6,524 nucleotides of DNA, from NCBI GenBank assembly GCA_021781075.1, contig JAJXXN010000047.1, positions 1-6,524 of the forward strand. Direction: 5' to 3'. The notes beneath the pieces were generated by a model, which was given only the letters and a program-made list of their open reading frames with translations, did not search any database and was not told the origin of the DNA. The position numbers and the translations under genes are program-made. Source of the DNA: Acidobacteriota bacterium. Lineage in GTDB: Bacteria > Acidobacteriota > Terriglobia > Terriglobales > Acidobacteriaceae. Of the stretch, positions 1 to 5,440 are shown piece by piece. How positions within the stretch are numbered: position 1 is the stretch's first letter; each line of letters opens with the position of its first letter.

Positions 1-1
1 C

Positions 2-721
2 CCGGTGGCGATACCGGCGACGGGGTCGATACTTCTGCACAGCGCACTGGCCGGCGGCATCCTGATTTATTTTTTGCTCTCGGGCCTGATGCACCACTCT
101 TTATGGGGCGATGTGGAGCCAGGCAGCGCGGTGGAGGCGCAGATCACCAGTACCCTCCCATTGCCCTCGGACCAGCCGCTGAATGACAACGTATTGCCGA
201 CGGACAACCCATCGACGGCGCCCGCCCCGCCGGACAAGAAGTCGGCCACGGATGAGGACAAGACCGCGACACCGATAGCCGACAAGGTGAAGCAGAAGCA
301 GGACACGCCGCAGCAGAAGGCGGAGCCGCCCAAGAAGGACGACACGAAGGCGCAGTTTGGGCAACAGAACGGCTCGGCCATCGCGCGCTCGACGCAAGGG
401 GCGCATGGCCCCACGAAACTGAGCAATGCCGATTTTGCGAACAAGTATGCGTGGTACGCCGACGGGATCAGCCGTAAGATGACGCTAAACACCTACCGCA
501 ACGAGATTGACGCCGGCACCAAGCCCGGGACGGTTGCAGAAATTCATTTCCGTCTGAATCGAGACGGTGTACCATCAGATTTCAAGCTCACCGGGGCGAG
601 CGAGAGCCAGACACTGAACACGGCATGCCTGCGGGCGGCGCAGCGGATCGACACATTCGGGCGGCTTCCGGAGGATTCACATGACCAGTATCTGGATGTA
701 ACATATGACTGCAAGTATTAG
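2..721 (+). CDS. tolA: TolA/TonB-family energy transducer (5' partial)
   Basis: Probable inner-membrane-anchored transducer that passes proton-motive energy from TolQR to TolB/Pal. Residues are numbered from the GTG at 5. A single transmembrane helix spans about 8-29 and carries the Ser-x3-His pair (S8, H12) of TonB/TolA anchors. A Pro/Lys/Thr-rich periplasmic linker (about 50-120) follows, then a C-terminal TonB_C/TolA-III-like domain (about 142-238) with a VAEIHFRLNRDG strand-turn and an FGRLPED segment. C208 lies in the helix where E. coli TolA has its ALCQAA cysteine. The frame is open to the window edge and the helix starts almost at once, so the true start is probably upstream; GTG at 5 is only the first in-window candidate. 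The protein lacks the very long helical domain II of E. coli TolA and by length resembles TonB. The role is inferred mainly from its place directly before tolB; some databases would call it simply a TonB family protein. Confidence 0.8.
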   Translation, partial: PVAIPATGSILLHSALAGGILIYFLLSGLMHHSLWGDVEPGSAVEAQITSTLPLPSDQPLNDNVLPTDNPSTAPAPPDKKSATDEDKTATPIADKVKQKQDTPQQKAEPPKKDDTKAQFGQQNGSAIARSTQGAHGPTKLSNADFANKYAWYADGISRKMTLNTYRNEIDAGTKPGTVAEIHFRLNRDGVPSDFKLTGASESQTLNTACLRAAQRIDTFGRLPEDSHDQYLDVTYDCKY

Positions 722-813
722 CCGTGCATGGGGCGGCATTTGAGAATGGGCAAGTGGATGTCGGCGGAAGTCGATGGAGGAGCCCGGGCAGAAAAGCGGG
801 ATTTGAAGGTTGA

Positions 814-830
814 GCCCGGCGGGACCGGGC
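814..830 (+). other. Short GC hairpin in the tolA-tolB spacer
   Basis: There is a perfect 6-bp inverted repeat, GCCCGG (814-819) and CCGGGC (825-830), with a 5-base loop. A self-complementary GCCCGGGC lies just upstream at 782-789. There is no T tract, so this is not a convincing terminator. It could slow RNA decay or tune tolB expression, but such repeats also arise by chance at this base composition. Confidence 0.25.
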
Positions 831-857
831 GGGAAGCAAAAGCAAACCATACGACAC

Positions 858-865
858 AAGGAAGG
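858..865 (+). promoter_or_regulatory. tolB ribosome-binding site
   Basis: AAGGAAGG lies 11 bases before the ATG at 877. It supports that start, which is also the one giving a complete signal peptide. Confidence 0.65.
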
Positions 866-876
866 TTTCAGCATTC

Positions 877-2235
877 ATGAGAGAGAATCGCCGCTACAGA
901 GAACACCTTTTGTTTTCATTGTTGAGTCTTTTTCTGCTCGCAGCAGTTCCCTGCCTCCGGGCGCAGGATGAGGTCCATGCGATCGGCAGCACCAATGCGG
1001 AGCGGCTGCGGATCGCGGCGTCCAGTTTCAAGGCGGTCAACAGCGACGCGGAGACAACTGCGTTGAAAGCCACCTTCGATGCGACACTTTTCAATGACCT
1101 GTCGAACGCGGGAATCTTTGACATGGTTTCGCGCAGCATGATTCCGCAGGACTCCCCCGGCAACCCGACGGAGATCAAGCTGGCGTCGTGGTCGGCCGCA
1201 CCGGCGAGCGCGGCGATGGTGGCCTTTGGCAACATCGGTGCTGCCAACGGGAAATTGACGGTCAATAGCTGGCTGTTTGACACGCACAACGACGCCAACC
1301 CGCAGGTGATGAACAAGCAGTACATCGAGAATGCCGGGCAGGACTCGGCGCGAAAGATTGCGCACGCCCTGGCGGATGAGATTATTTATCGTTTGGGCGG
1401 CGGCATCAACGGCGTGGCGGAGACAAAGATTTATTACGTGAGTTCGCGGACCGGCGCGAAGGAGATCTGGGTGATGGATTATGACGGCGAGAATGCCCGC
1501 CAGATCACGAACCTGGGCTCGGTGTCGCTTTCCCCGCGTATTTCGCCGGATAACAATGAATTGGCATTTGCATCGCTGAGCAGCCGCGGCTGGGCAATCC
1601 GGATTTACTCCTTTGAACTGAGCCGTTATCTGAGCTTCCCGACGGGGACGACCGGGACGAGCAACCTGACGCCGGCGTGGTCTTCGGATGGCAAGTCCCT
1701 GGCCTTCTCCTCTTCACGGAGTGGCGACCCTGAGATTTGGGTTTCAGACTCAAGCGGCGGCCGCGCGGAACGGTTGACCAATATCAAGGGCCCTGACGTT
1801 GCGCCGACATGGAACCCCAGAAGCAATTCGCAATTGGCGTGGGTGAGTGGGCGTACGGGTTTGCCCCAGATCTACATCATGGACGCGGATGGAACGAATG
1901 TGCAGCGATTGACGGACGGCGGATACGCTATCAGCCCGTCGTGGTCGCCGAATGGACAGTTTTTGACCTTCAGTTGGAACCGCAAGTATGGCCCCGGCGC
2001 GCCCGGCGGGCAGGACATTTATGTGATGGACATTGCGACGAAGAAATGGATTCAACTGACACACGGCTCTGGGAGCAATGATTTTCCGAGCTGGGCCCCG
2101 GATGGCCGCCACATTGTGTTTCAGCGCTCTTTGAGCGGCAAGGCGGATTTATGGGTCATGTTGGCCGATGGCACCGACCAGCGGCAATTGACGCACGACG
2201 GGCACAGCTTTATGCCGAATTGGAGCTGGAAGTAG
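877..2235 (+). CDS. tolB: Tol-Pal system periplasmic beta-propeller protein TolB
   Basis: TolB is the periplasmic shuttle of the Tol-Pal system; it binds Pal and the TolA C-terminus. At 452 residues it is slightly longer than E. coli TolB (430). A Sec signal peptide has a basic n-region (RENRRYREH), a hydrophobic core (11-24) and a probable cleavage after A29 in CLRAQ. The N-terminal alpha/beta domain spans about 36-173 and includes the typical LSNAGIFDMVSR segment. About six PD40/WD40-like propeller blades follow (about 180-452). They are marked by repeated A/SPxWSPDG and IYxMDxDG..QxLT motifs: near 185-211, 219-250, 265-301, 308-346, 352-396 and 403-438. The last strand is PNWSWK. A glycine-rich loop (GPGAPGGQD, 372-380) enlarges the fifth repeat. 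It lies after the TolA-like gene and before pal, the standard order. The start is supported by a good ribosome-binding site. Confidence 0.95.
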   Translation: MRENRRYREHLLFSLLSLFLLAAVPCLRAQDEVHAIGSTNAERLRIAASSFKAVNSDAETTALKATFDATLFNDLSNAGIFDMVSRSMIPQDSPGNPTEIKLASWSAAPASAAMVAFGNIGAANGKLTVNSWLFDTHNDANPQVMNKQYIENAGQDSARKIAHALADEIIYRLGGGINGVAETKIYYVSSRTGAKEIWVMDYDGENARQITNLGSVSLSPRISPDNNELAFASLSSRGWAIRIYSFELSRYLSFPTGTTGTSNLTPAWSSDGKSLAFSSSRSGDPEIWVSDSSGGRAERLTNIKGPDVAPTWNPRSNSQLAWVSGRTGLPQIYIMDADGTNVQRLTDGGYAISPSWSPNGQFLTFSWNRKYGPGAPGGQDIYVMDIATKKWIQLTHGSGSNDFPSWAPDGRHIVFQRSLSGKADLWVMLADGTDQRQLTHDGHSFMPNWSWK

Positions 2236-2304
2236 GTAGTGTTTTGACGGGTTGCGCGTCACGGCGGACTGTGGCATGAGTGAAGCCGGTCACAAGCCCA
2301 GCAA

Positions 2305-2312
2305 AAGGAAGA
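2305..2312 (+). promoter_or_regulatory. Alternative pal ribosome-binding site
   Basis: AAGGAAGA sits 8 bases before ATG 2321. That start would add 11 residues (MGNYREARSIG) before the preferred pal start. The extension reads as leader rather than coding sequence: it contains the AGGAG of the second site and an AGG codon uncommon in this gene. The TTG at 2252 gives a still longer, less likely N-terminus. Confidence 0.35.
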
Positions 2313-2341
2313 ATGAAACGATGGGAAATTATCGCGAGGCC

Positions 2342-2346
2342 AGGAG
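2342..2346 (+). promoter_or_regulatory. Preferred pal ribosome-binding site
   Basis: AGGAG lies 7 bases before ATG 2354, which is near-ideal spacing. Starting there gives a lipoprotein signal peptide of ordinary length, with the lipidated cysteine at residue 26. Confidence 0.5.
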
Positions 2347-2353
2347 TATCGGG

Positions 2354-3142
2354 ATGCAGGGACGAAAGACGATTCATGTGGCAGTGATGTCGGCATTGTT
2401 GGTTCTTGTGGCGGGCCTGCCCGCAGGATGCGACAAGGACACTGCCAAGCCGGCGCAGAACAGCATGGCGCCAACCGTGGACACCACCGCGCCTACGGCG
2501 ACAATTTCCGCGACACCGGGGCAGGTGGCTGCGGGCGACCTGGTGACGCTGACGTGGACGACGACGGATGCCAGGCGGGTGACAATCACCGGTCTGGGGC
2601 AGGTGCCTGCATCCGGGACGCGGACAGTATCGCCGACGCAAACGACGACCTACCGGCTGATCGCCAAGGGGCAGGGCGGCCGCGCCGAGGCGGCAACGGT
2701 GGTGACGGTGGGCCCTGCCGCTCCGGCTCAAACGGCAAACACACCGCCAGTGACGCAAGAACCACCCAAGCCTTTGACGCCTGAGCAGGAATTTGCGGCC
2801 AATGTGAAGGACATCTTCTTTGATTACGACAGCTATGAAGTGCGTACGGAGAATCAGCCGGCACTCTCCAAGGCAGCCTCATACCTGGTGAGCCATCCGA
2901 TGCTGAACGTAGTGGTGGGTGGTTATTGTGATGAGCGCGGGTCCAATGAGTACAACGTGGCATTGGGCGAGGACCGCGCGGACTCGGTGAAGGATGCACT
3001 GGTGAATGCGGGCGTGGCGGCAAGCCGCATCCGCGTGGTGAGCTATGGAAAAGAGCAGCCCTTCTGCACGGACGACACCGAGGAGTGCTGGCAGGAGAAC
3101 CGGCGGGCGACAATCAAGATGGACACGGGCGAGGAGCAATAA
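2354..3142 (+). CDS. pal: Peptidoglycan-associated lipoprotein Pal with an extra Ig-like domain
   Basis: Pal is an outer-membrane lipoprotein that holds the membrane to peptidoglycan and is the partner of TolB. From ATG 2354 it has 262 residues. A lipoprotein signal has n-region QGRK, a hydrophobic core and the box GLPAG-C26, unusual in having proline at -3. Residues about 47-119 form an added beta-sandwich (Ig/fibronectin-like) with a PATISATPGQ-type start, TLTWTTTDA and TVSPTQTTTYRL motifs. A Pro/Ala linker (120-145) leads to the C-terminal OmpA-like domain (about 150-257). There, FFDYDS, the GYCDERGSNEYN block, GEDRAD and NRRATI are visible. D193 and R208, 15 residues apart, match the pair that binds diaminopimelate in OmpA-like domains. 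C238 and C245 may form a small disulfide loop. Family assignment is firm; the start (2354, 2321 or 2252) is not. Confidence 0.93.
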   Translation: MQGRKTIHVAVMSALLVLVAGLPAGCDKDTAKPAQNSMAPTVDTTAPTATISATPGQVAAGDLVTLTWTTTDARRVTITGLGQVPASGTRTVSPTQTTTYRLIAKGQGGRAEAATVVTVGPAAPAQTANTPPVTQEPPKPLTPEQEFAANVKDIFFDYDSYEVRTENQPALSKAASYLVSHPMLNVVVGGYCDERGSNEYNVALGEDRADSVKDALVNAGVAASRIRVVSYGKEQPFCTDDTEECWQENRRATIKMDTGEEQ

Positions 3143-3161
3143 AGCCCCGCTCGCAACTTGC

Positions 3162-3199
3162 AATCCCCGGTTGAGGCACTTCAGCCGGGGATTTCTATT
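3162..3199 (+). terminator. Probable intrinsic terminator after pal
   Basis: A perfect 9-bp inverted repeat, AATCCCCGG (3162-3170) and CCGGGGATT (3185-3193), can extend inward through TTGAG/TTCAG (with two G-T pairs) to about 14 bp closed by a GCAC loop. The 3' arm runs into TTTCTATT. It starts 20 bp after the pal stop and lies about 115 bp before cpoB, so it probably ends or attenuates the tol-pal transcript. The T tract is imperfect, so partial read-through is plausible. Confidence 0.65.
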
Positions 3200-3229
3200 G
3201 TCGATAAGGTGCCCCATTGAAGAAAAAAA

Positions 3230-3304
3230 TGTTTGCAGTGAGAAGAATTGGCCGGCAGACTCGTCAAAGAATTAAAATGGGGAAGTGGAAGTGTTTGCAG
3301 TGAG
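3230..3304 (+). repeat. 13-bp direct repeat in the cpoB leader
   Basis: TGTTTGCAGTGAG occurs exactly at 3230-3242 and again at 3292-3304, 62 bp start to start. Each copy precedes an in-frame start codon of the cpoB frame (TTG 3248 and ATG 3314). The second copy overlaps the Shine-Dalgarno GAGGT. It could be a duplicated initiation region, an operator pair, or a small local duplication. I do not recognise the motif. Confidence 0.6.
3248..3278 (+). promoter_or_regulatory. Weak candidate promoter for cpoB
   Basis: TAAAAT (3273-3278) matches five of six bases of a -10 hexamer. TTGGCC (3248-3253) is a poor -35 with a long 19-base spacer. The location between the pal terminator and the cpoB start fits an internal promoter, but the sequence match alone is weak. 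Confidence 0.2.
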
Positions 3305-3313
3305 GTTAAAACC

Positions 3314-4228
3314 ATGACGAAGAGACGCGGTATTCAGGCGGTGGTGCTGGGGTTGGCACTGGCCATGGGGCCGTTTGCGGCACGGCCTGCGCAGGCAAGC
3401 TCGAAGGACATTATCGAGTTGCAAACACAGGTGCAGCAGTTGATTGACATGGTGCAGCGGCTGCAATCGACCATGGACACAAAATATGGGATGCTGCAGC
3501 ACCTGGTGGAGCAGGCTGCGGACAACACCAACCAGTTGAATGCGGCCTTCAATGCCCTGCAGTTGAAGATCACCTCGCAAAATGACGCGCTGACAGGCAA
3601 GCTGGACACGGCCTCGGGGCAGACGCAAAGTGTGAATGATTCGCTCGACGAGTTGAAGTCGCGGCTGGACAAGCTGAACAAGCAGATGCAGGACATGCAG
3701 GCGCAGTTGCAGACGATGCAGACGCAGATGGCGGCAGCGGCACAGCCGCCGGCGGCAAACGCGACGGCTGCACCGGGCGCGCCGGCCCCGCCGACCCAGG
3801 GCACACAGCCCGCGGCGACCGACCCGGCTCCCCAAGCCAATACCGCACCTCCGCTGCAGGACACATACCAGGCGGGATTGCGGGATTACAACGCGGCGCA
3901 TTACGTGATTGCCGAGAGCGAATTCCAGGATGTGATCCATTACTATCCGCTGGACCAACTTGCCGGCAACGCGGAGTTTTATCTTGGCGAGATCAGCTAC
4001 CGGCAAAAGAATTATGAGAGTGCGCTCAAGCATTACAACGTTGTGCTGGAGAAGTTTGAAGGAAGCAGCAATGAGGCCGCGGCGCAACTGCACAAGAGCT
4101 ATTCCCTGCTGGCATTAAAGAAGCGCGAGTCGGCGATCCATGAGTTGAAGGCGCTGATTCAGCGCCATCCACAGGCGCCGGAGGCAGACCAGGCGCGGCG
4201 GAAGCTGGCGGTGCTGGAAGGACGGTAG
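3314..4228 (+). CDS. cpoB: Cell division coordinator CpoB / YbgF-like periplasmic TPR protein
   Basis: This is the periplasmic protein usually encoded last in tol-pal clusters; in E. coli CpoB coordinates Tol-driven outer-membrane constriction with septal peptidoglycan synthesis. It has 304 residues. A Sec signal peptide (basic MTKRR, core 9-22) ends in PAQA with cleavage after A28. A long Gln/Leu-rich coiled coil (about 31-140) is much longer than the short N-terminal coiled coil of E. coli CpoB. An Ala/Pro/Thr/Gln linker (141-182) leads to a C-terminal TPR region (about 183-304). It begins with YQAGLRDYN and AHYVIAESEFQDVI, followed by LGEISYRQKNYESALKHY and SAIHELKALIQRHP. ATG 3314 is chosen because GAGGT lies 7 bases upstream and it gives a clean signal peptide. 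An in-frame TTG at 3248 would add 22 residues before it. It is separated from pal by a likely terminator. Confidence 0.88.
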   Translation: MTKRRGIQAVVLGLALAMGPFAARPAQASSKDIIELQTQVQQLIDMVQRLQSTMDTKYGMLQHLVEQAADNTNQLNAAFNALQLKITSQNDALTGKLDTASGQTQSVNDSLDELKSRLDKLNKQMQDMQAQLQTMQTQMAAAAQPPAANATAAPGAPAPPTQGTQPAATDPAPQANTAPPLQDTYQAGLRDYNAAHYVIAESEFQDVIHYYPLDQLAGNAEFYLGEISYRQKNYESALKHYNVVLEKFEGSSNEAAAQLHKSYSLLALKKRESAIHELKALIQRHPQAPEADQARRKLAVLEGR

Positions 4229-4293
4229 GGATTGAGGGACTTGGCACCCGGGCAGTTTGAGCAAATTACAATGGCCGGCCAAGAGATGCACGC

Positions 4294-4322
4294 AAAAAGC
4301 CCCGCTGGATGCGGGGCTTTTT
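4294..4322. terminator. Bidirectional intrinsic terminator between cpoB and korB
   Basis: AAAAAGCCCCGC (4294-4305) and GCGGGGCTTTTT (4311-4322) form a perfect 12-bp inverted repeat around the loop TGGAT. With A5 on one side and T5 on the other, it reads as a terminator for both converging transcripts. It sits 65 bp after the cpoB stop and about 70 bp after the korB stop. Confidence 0.92.
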
Positions 4323-4394
4323 GGTGATTCATTGTTTTCTCGCAATAGGCCTGGTTTGCCTTTGTGTTCTGGATCCCCAACGCGAAGGCACGTG

Positions 4395-5438
4395 CTACTT
4401 GAGGTTGTTCATGAGTTTGTCAAATATCTCGCGGGTAGGCTTTGTGGCCGACTCGAGTTGCTGGCCCAGGGGTTCATCCACAATGTTGAGCAGGTCAATG
4501 AAGGTGGGTTTCCCGGTTTCAATGTAGAAGACGCCGGTCAAGACTTCGCCCTTTTCATGGGACTCCATGAGGGTGCGGACGGAGTTGATTTTGTCGGTGG
4601 GGTCGAAGTCTTCGTGGAGCTTGCGCAGGCGGAGGCTGGAGCCGTCGTGCATTGTGATGTCGCGGATTTCGCCGGAGTCGTAGTCGACATCGATTTCCTC
4701 AAAGCTGGGGACGAAGCCGACCTCATTGATGGGCTCGTCTTTCTCCTGCATGAACTTGTAGCTTTTGGTTGAGCCTTCGTGGTCGTTGAAGGTGACGCAG
4801 GGGCTGATGACATCGAGAAGGACGGTGCCCTTGTGCGCGATGGCAGCCTTGAGCATGGCGAGAAGCTGCTTTTTGTCGCCGGAGAAGGAGCGGCCGACGA
4901 AGGTGGCGCCAAGCTGGATGGCGAGGGAGCAGGTATCGATGGGCGGCAGGTCATTGATGACGCCGGTTTTGAGTTTCGAACCAATGTCGGCAGTGGCCGA
5001 GAACTGGCCTTTGGTGAGGCCGTAAACGCCATTGTTCTCAATGATGTAAATCATCGGCAGGTTGCGGCGCATGAGGTGGACAAAGCCGCCGGTACCGATG
5101 GAGGCGGTGTCGCCATCGCCGGAGACGCCGAGTGTGAGGAGCTGCTGATTGGCGAGGACGGCACCGGTGGAAACGGCGGCCATGCGGCCATGCACGCTGT
5201 TGAAGCTGTGGGAGCGTGAAAGGAAGTAGGCCGGGCTTTTTGAGGAGCAGCCGATACCGCTCATCTTCATGACGCGCTCGGGCTCTACGCCCATTTCATA
5301 AAGGGCGTCGATGATGCGCTCGCTGATGGCGTTGTGGCCGCATCCGGCGCAGAGGGTGCTTTTACCGCCGCGGTACTCGAGGATGGGCAGGCCGATGCGG
5401 TTGACCTTGGGGGTGGGTGTTGCGGTTGCTGTGGCCAT
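4395..5438 (-). CDS. korB: 2-oxoacid:ferredoxin oxidoreductase subunit beta
   Basis: KorB is the TPP- and [4Fe-4S]-carrying subunit that, with KorA, oxidatively decarboxylates a 2-oxoacid (probably 2-oxoglutarate) to acyl-CoA and reduces ferredoxin in the cytoplasm. It has 347 residues. The cluster ligands are probably C30 and C33 (LCAGCGHN), C64 (GIGCSSKSP) and C214 (ISPCVTFND). Their spacing is close to that of the archaeal (Sulfolobus) beta subunit. The TPP/Mg motif starts at GDGD (107-110) and ends at NNGVYGLTKGQ (135-145). The C-terminal extension (about 290-347, with TGVFYIETGKPTFIDLLN) is typical of the long bacterial KorB type. The ATG at 5438 has a strong AGGAGG 10 bases upstream, and korA ends 2 bp before it, so the pair should be co-translated. 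The exact substrate (2-oxoglutarate, pyruvate or branched-chain 2-oxoacids) cannot be settled from the sequence. Confidence 0.93.
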   Translation of the reverse strand: MATATATPTPKVNRIGLPILEYRGGKSTLCAGCGHNAISERIIDALYEMGVEPERVMKMSGIGCSSKSPAYFLSRSHSFNSVHGRMAAVSTGAVLANQQLLTLGVSGDGDTASIGTGGFVHLMRRNLPMIYIIENNGVYGLTKGQFSATADIGSKLKTGVINDLPPIDTCSLAIQLGATFVGRSFSGDKKQLLAMLKAAIAHKGTVLLDVISPCVTFNDHEGSTKSYKFMQEKDEPINEVGFVPSFEEIDVDYDSGEIRDITMHDGSSLRLRKLHEDFDPTDKINSVRTLMESHEKGEVLTGVFYIETGKPTFIDLLNIVDEPLGQQLESATKPTREIFDKLMNNLK

Positions 5439-5440
5439 GA

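Larger units (their letters stand above)
728..880 (+). other. Possible small ORF between tolA and tolB
   Basis: The 155-bp tolA-tolB gap is open in the tolA reading frame. Starts are available at ATG 728 and ATG 746, with the stop TGA at 878-880, giving 50 or 44 codons. The stop overlaps the tolB start as ATGA, the geometry of translationally coupled genes. The predicted peptide is small, basic and hydrophilic (MGKWMSAEVDGGARAEKR from ATG 746), with no membrane segment or motif I recognise. The Shine-Dalgarno is poor (a G-rich GGGGCGG at 730-736 before ATG 746). tolB has its own good ribosome-binding site, so coupling is not required. An open run of this length is not rare in GC-rich DNA, so this may be chance. 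Confidence 0.15.

Noticed and set aside
937..954. Lipobox-like LAAVPC in the TolB signal peptide
   Set aside because: Proline at -1 rules out signal peptidase II, and TolB is a soluble periplasmic protein. A normal cleavage site follows at A29.
2244..2272. TTGACG as a -35 for a pal promoter
   Set aside because: The hexamer is good, but the sequence 17-18 bases downstream (GACTGT) does not resemble a -10.
3272..4093. 273-residue minus-strand ORF opposite cpoB
   Set aside because: It is rich in Leu/Arg/His/Gln only because it complements the Gln/Ala-rich coiled coil of cpoB. No family resemblance and no ribosome-binding context.
4272..4281. 10-bp palindrome TGGCCGGCCA downstream of cpoB
   Set aside because: It is short, isolated and GC-rich, with no second copy nearby; it is not distinguishable from chance.
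4257..4772. 171-residue plus-strand ORF running over the terminator into korB
   Set aside because: It starts within the terminator region and is antisense to the conserved korB C-terminus; it is a shadow frame.
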